From Dryococelus australis (taxonomy: Eukaryota; Arthropoda; Insecta; Phasmatodea; Phasmatidae): DNA of 64,000 nucleotides. Position 1 is the stretch's first letter. Every line of letters begins with the position of its first letter. The DNA is taken from assembly GCA_029891345.1 (NCBI GenBank), contig CM057000.1:123055838-123119837 (forward strand). Direction: 5' to 3'. A program made the position numbers and the translations under genes. The notes below the pieces were generated by a model. The model did no database searches. It saw only the letters and a program-made list of their open reading frames with translations, and had not been told where the DNA came from. Shown in pieces: positions 60,800 to 64,000 of the stretch.

Positions 60800-63700
60800 G
60801 CCCCAGCAACACTGTCACATGCCACACCCCCATCAACATCCACTGTTGTGCTGAGAACTATTAACTATCTTATATGTACTGCAGCTCCTACTACCCAAAT
60901 GGGAAGGTTCCTGAAATGCCATCTTATTCAATACGACTCTTTACGAGACAAATCTTCCATTAACAATAAAATACTTTTGATTAATTCTATCTGTAAAAAC
61001 CTTTTCCTCCTTAATAACATTACATAATTTTGGATCTGGTCTTTAAACATCACATTAATTTGACACTTTTACGAAGTTTTCCTGGTTAATAAGCCTTGAA
61101 TTTTTCAGTCCCCTCTGATCCCCTCCGAAAATATCCTAACAGAGTTTTACTAAAGATCAATGTGAATTGTGAACAAAGATCCCAAGTAACTCAATCATAA
61201 ACTGTGCTTAGGCATGTGGAAAAATTTTGATACATAAGATATTACAACTGTAGAAATAAACATTTCATCACACCAAGAAAAATTTATAGTTTCACAACAA
61301 AAACACATAAGCAGAATTTTTTTTTACAAATTCTGCACGGCTACATTAGCTCCAGACCAATAACAACACGTCATAGTTGAGCTATGATATACAAAATATA
61401 AAAAAATGTTTAAATAGCAGTGCAATCACTTGATAACGCTACATAATGGGCAGCTAGTATGACAGCACACTGACGCTACCAAGGTACAAGCAGCAGAGGT
61501 CTTTAATGATGGATTGTGGTGGAGTACCGGAAGGAAGCAACACAACTCCTAGCACGTACTCGGGTGTATCCCACCATGGGGCCTTCCAGGCAGTGCATAC
61601 TCTTTGAAGGGGTGGGGGTAGATAGGGTATAGCTGCAAAAGTAAAAGTGGAGTGGTGTGCACTAACCTCCGAGACTCTGGAACCTTTAGCGTGCATGATG
61701 AGAGGATCTGTGTAGTGCATGTTCCCTCCCAGGCTCATAAGGCACACCATAGTGGTGAGGACTGGAATATGGAAGGCACACCCGGAGATCAAGACCCTCT
61801 GGAGACAGGCAAGTGCTGCACTGTCATTTGTGGATCTATGTCCCGCAAACATAAGCCAGTCCAGTATACTGGCCAGCAACTACCAACAACAGCATCGCAG
61901 CCAGCAAGGGACGATCCAGGCGACTTTTCAGCCCAGCAACAGACACTACAGAGCACCTTGCAACTCAGCGCTACCAGTGGTGGGCGGGCACACAGAGGTG
62001 GTGTAAAGTAAACCAGAGGGGGTAGTAGGAGGACATTGTATAAAGGGCAGTTGTTGCAAACACCTTTCTTTCATTATAATCGAGTAGTGATGAAAATTTA
62101 ATTAAAACATTGTAATATCAACAGAGAATATCTACAAATATACTGAACCTAGACCTTTGTGCAATATAGGAATGACTTCCTTGAATTATTCATTACTAAG
62201 ATAACATTTTTGTAATGTCTTTCAGTAACTCATTCAATCATTCAATGCAGCAAAAATAGTGAATACCTGAAAGAATTGGAAACTACTAATGAGTGAACTA
62301 ACTTTTGTTGGTTTTATATGATATTTCTGATAATTACACAGACACTCAGGGATACTGACTGCAACAAAATAAATAACTATATTTCCAGAACGTAATTGAA
62401 AAGAAATATCAACGAACATCCTAATGACCCTTGACGCATAGCACATCCCTGGCATTGGGAATGTACGCTCTACATTTTGACATCGCCCCATCTTCGAGTT
62501 GCTACACTCGTATGGGCAAGACACACTGCGGCAGTTCAATTAATCACGTAGTTACAGGATCGCTCCCAGCCTAGTGAGAGATTACAGACACATGGTGAGA
62601 TTTAAAATTGTTTTGTCCACCAAGAAGCCACCATGCGGTTGCCTACTTCCCACCTAAGAGCTTGTACTGTTCGCAGAGTCGCCGGTAACAGAGAAACTAG
62701 TTCCAAAGGATGCTGCAGAAGGGCAGCACCCAGCCTACACAAGGCTGTCACAAGCCGCCAGAGCCTATGTGGAGAGACGATAGATATATCAAAAGCTTCA
62801 AACGGGGGAGATAGAGAGTGGTGTGGCCCACAAGCATGATTAAAACTACTCCTGTGGAGCAAGGCTTACAGCCCCCACACCCCGCTGACAGCCTACAAGC
62901 CAGAATTTTCAGTATATAAGGATGTGTTAAACCACAGCTCCGGACAATCGCGAGCCCTCCAGTTTGCATAAAGCTGTGGGCACTAGGGGAAGTGGCTGTC
63001 ACACTGCCCTCTAAGTCTGCAAAGACTTGAGAATATTTAAATCCACTTTTCTGACCACTAGGCCACTCGCGCCGAGGTCACCAAAGTCAAGTCTCCAGTG
63101 TAAGCCGTTCGACTCGCTCTTCTCTCAGTCTGTGAAGAGTGAAGTTAGTCTAAAGGGAACTCAACCACTAGACCACTCACTATGGTCTCCGAAGACGCCT
63201 GCCACAGTGCCATCTGCAACACTCGGAAGACGTCACCCGCAAAGAATCCAGAGGTATCTCGACATCCCATTTTGTCCTCTACCCAGAAGTCTAATCCTGT
63301 CACCTCCACAGCAACAGGTTGGGCTGACGTCCCTTCTGGACTGCTCCCCCTCCCTTCTAAAAATCAAGGTAATTCTAAAGCCAAGTAGAAATCAGAATCT
63401 CTCTATCTTATTTCTTTTTTAAAAGAGCTACACATCCCCTTGTTTTCTCGAATGTATAATAAAATATGAATGTTCAAATTAATACTTGTCACCGACCTTC
63501 ATTTCTTGATTTGTACCCAGTCATATTTAATGTTATAAGTGTTGTAAAGATTTTATTAGCACTCTTAAATTCAGAGCATTCCTACTGTTAGGTGGAAAAG
63601 GACAGCATGTTCTTGTTTATCTCCAGCTTGCAAAGGTAGGGATAAAATTCCACAGTCTGAATAAGATCAGAATATACAAGATACAGTCTGTGTCCTTTTG

Positions 63701-64000
63701 GCCTCCAGCAGGATACAAACCCCATACTCCAGGCTATTTGATCATCCAATATCTTAGTCTCATTCTGCAATAAAGACCTAGCCCAGGAGAGCTTGGCTAC
63801 CACCTGGTATACTGGAAGTGTGTTCCATTTTCTGTTTCATTCCATTCAGATGCCTTTTTCCACTAAAGAAAAAGCCAGTCAAATACGCATGTTAGCCCAA
63901 CTGGCATTGCAAAGTGAGTTACAAGCCTCAAAATGCATGGTAACTGCACCAATCAATAACGATTCCTCGAATTCTATTATTGAACTGCTATTTGGTACAG
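60800..64000. other. Upstream side of GMPS, possible old retroelement fragments
   Basis: 61450-62030 and 62540-63420 are GC-richer blocks. The second has a TATATAAGG-like box (about 62921) and an AATAAA-type end (about 63460), and shares a TACAGGATCGCTC...CCCAGCC phrase (62555) with 22670, so it may belong to the unclassified family at 8.7 and 22.9 kb. Frames 63027-63422 and 63182-63388 are open but unassigned. No upstream GMPS exon or promoter could be recognised. Confidence 0.35.

Noticed and set aside
1-64000. CRISPR arrays, bacterial operons or rRNA genes
   Set aside because: Nothing of the kind; the window is clearly eukaryotic with GT-AG introns.

Overview
This is a eukaryotic window, most likely from an insect with large, transposon-filled introns. 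The only conserved host gene I can read is GMP synthase (glutamine-hydrolysing, GMPS), on the minus strand. Five coding exons (60790-60603, 56580-56486, 31802-31685, 20383-20230, 7477-7334) join with matching splice phases (2, 1, 2, 0) into an uninterrupted 233-residue N-terminal part. This part comprises the glutamine amidotransferase domain and the start of the ATP-pyrophosphatase domain. The PP-loop exon and the rest lie beyond the left edge. The coding exons total 699 bases and are spread over about 53.5 kb; the introns are about 4.0, 24.7, 11.3 and 12.8 kb.

Almost everything else is mobile-element sequence of many classes, usually old and broken. From left to right: a degraded Ty3/gypsy-like element (integrase tail near 1.6-2.0 kb); a hAT-like element with a perfect 8-bp duplication (3.7-4.65 kb); an LTR with a tRNA-Leu-type primer-binding site (10.4-11 kb); a nest of elements (R1 in R2, 12.6-14.85 kb; a hAT-like element in R3, 15.06-18.57 kb); a 330-bp-arm inverted repeat with a hammerhead-like core (18.9-19.6 kb); a tRNA-derived SINE (25.85-26.15 kb); a TA-target pogo/Tigger-type element (28.9-30.2 kb); a Helitron helicase fragment (35.75-36.2 kb); second copies of R3 and R1 (36.9-40.5 kb); a Mutator-like transposase plus YqaJ-type nuclease relic (41.85-44.5 kb); a third R1 copy broken by a pogo/Tigger element (48.67-51.67 kb); a long AT-rich palindrome (53.36-53.96 kb); a gypsy-like gag-protease relic on the minus strand (54.3-56.05 kb); and a gypsy RT-RNase H-integrase-LTR relic on the plus strand (56.96-59.6 kb).

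The most informative structure is the stratigraphy. Two nested insertions (R1 into R2, and a hAT-like element into R3) each have a second, unoccupied copy of the host repeat elsewhere in the window. The insertion boundaries and target-site duplications can therefore be read directly (TA for R1, about 8 bp for the hAT-like element). I see no protein-coding novelty that clearly amounts to an undescribed system. The best candidates for a closer look are the hammerhead-bearing inverted repeat, the R1/R2/R3 families, and the transposase-nuclease relic whose nuclease motif has lost its lysine. The taxon (insect, perhaps a polyneopteran such as a stick insect) is inferred from intron size and repeat types, not proven.
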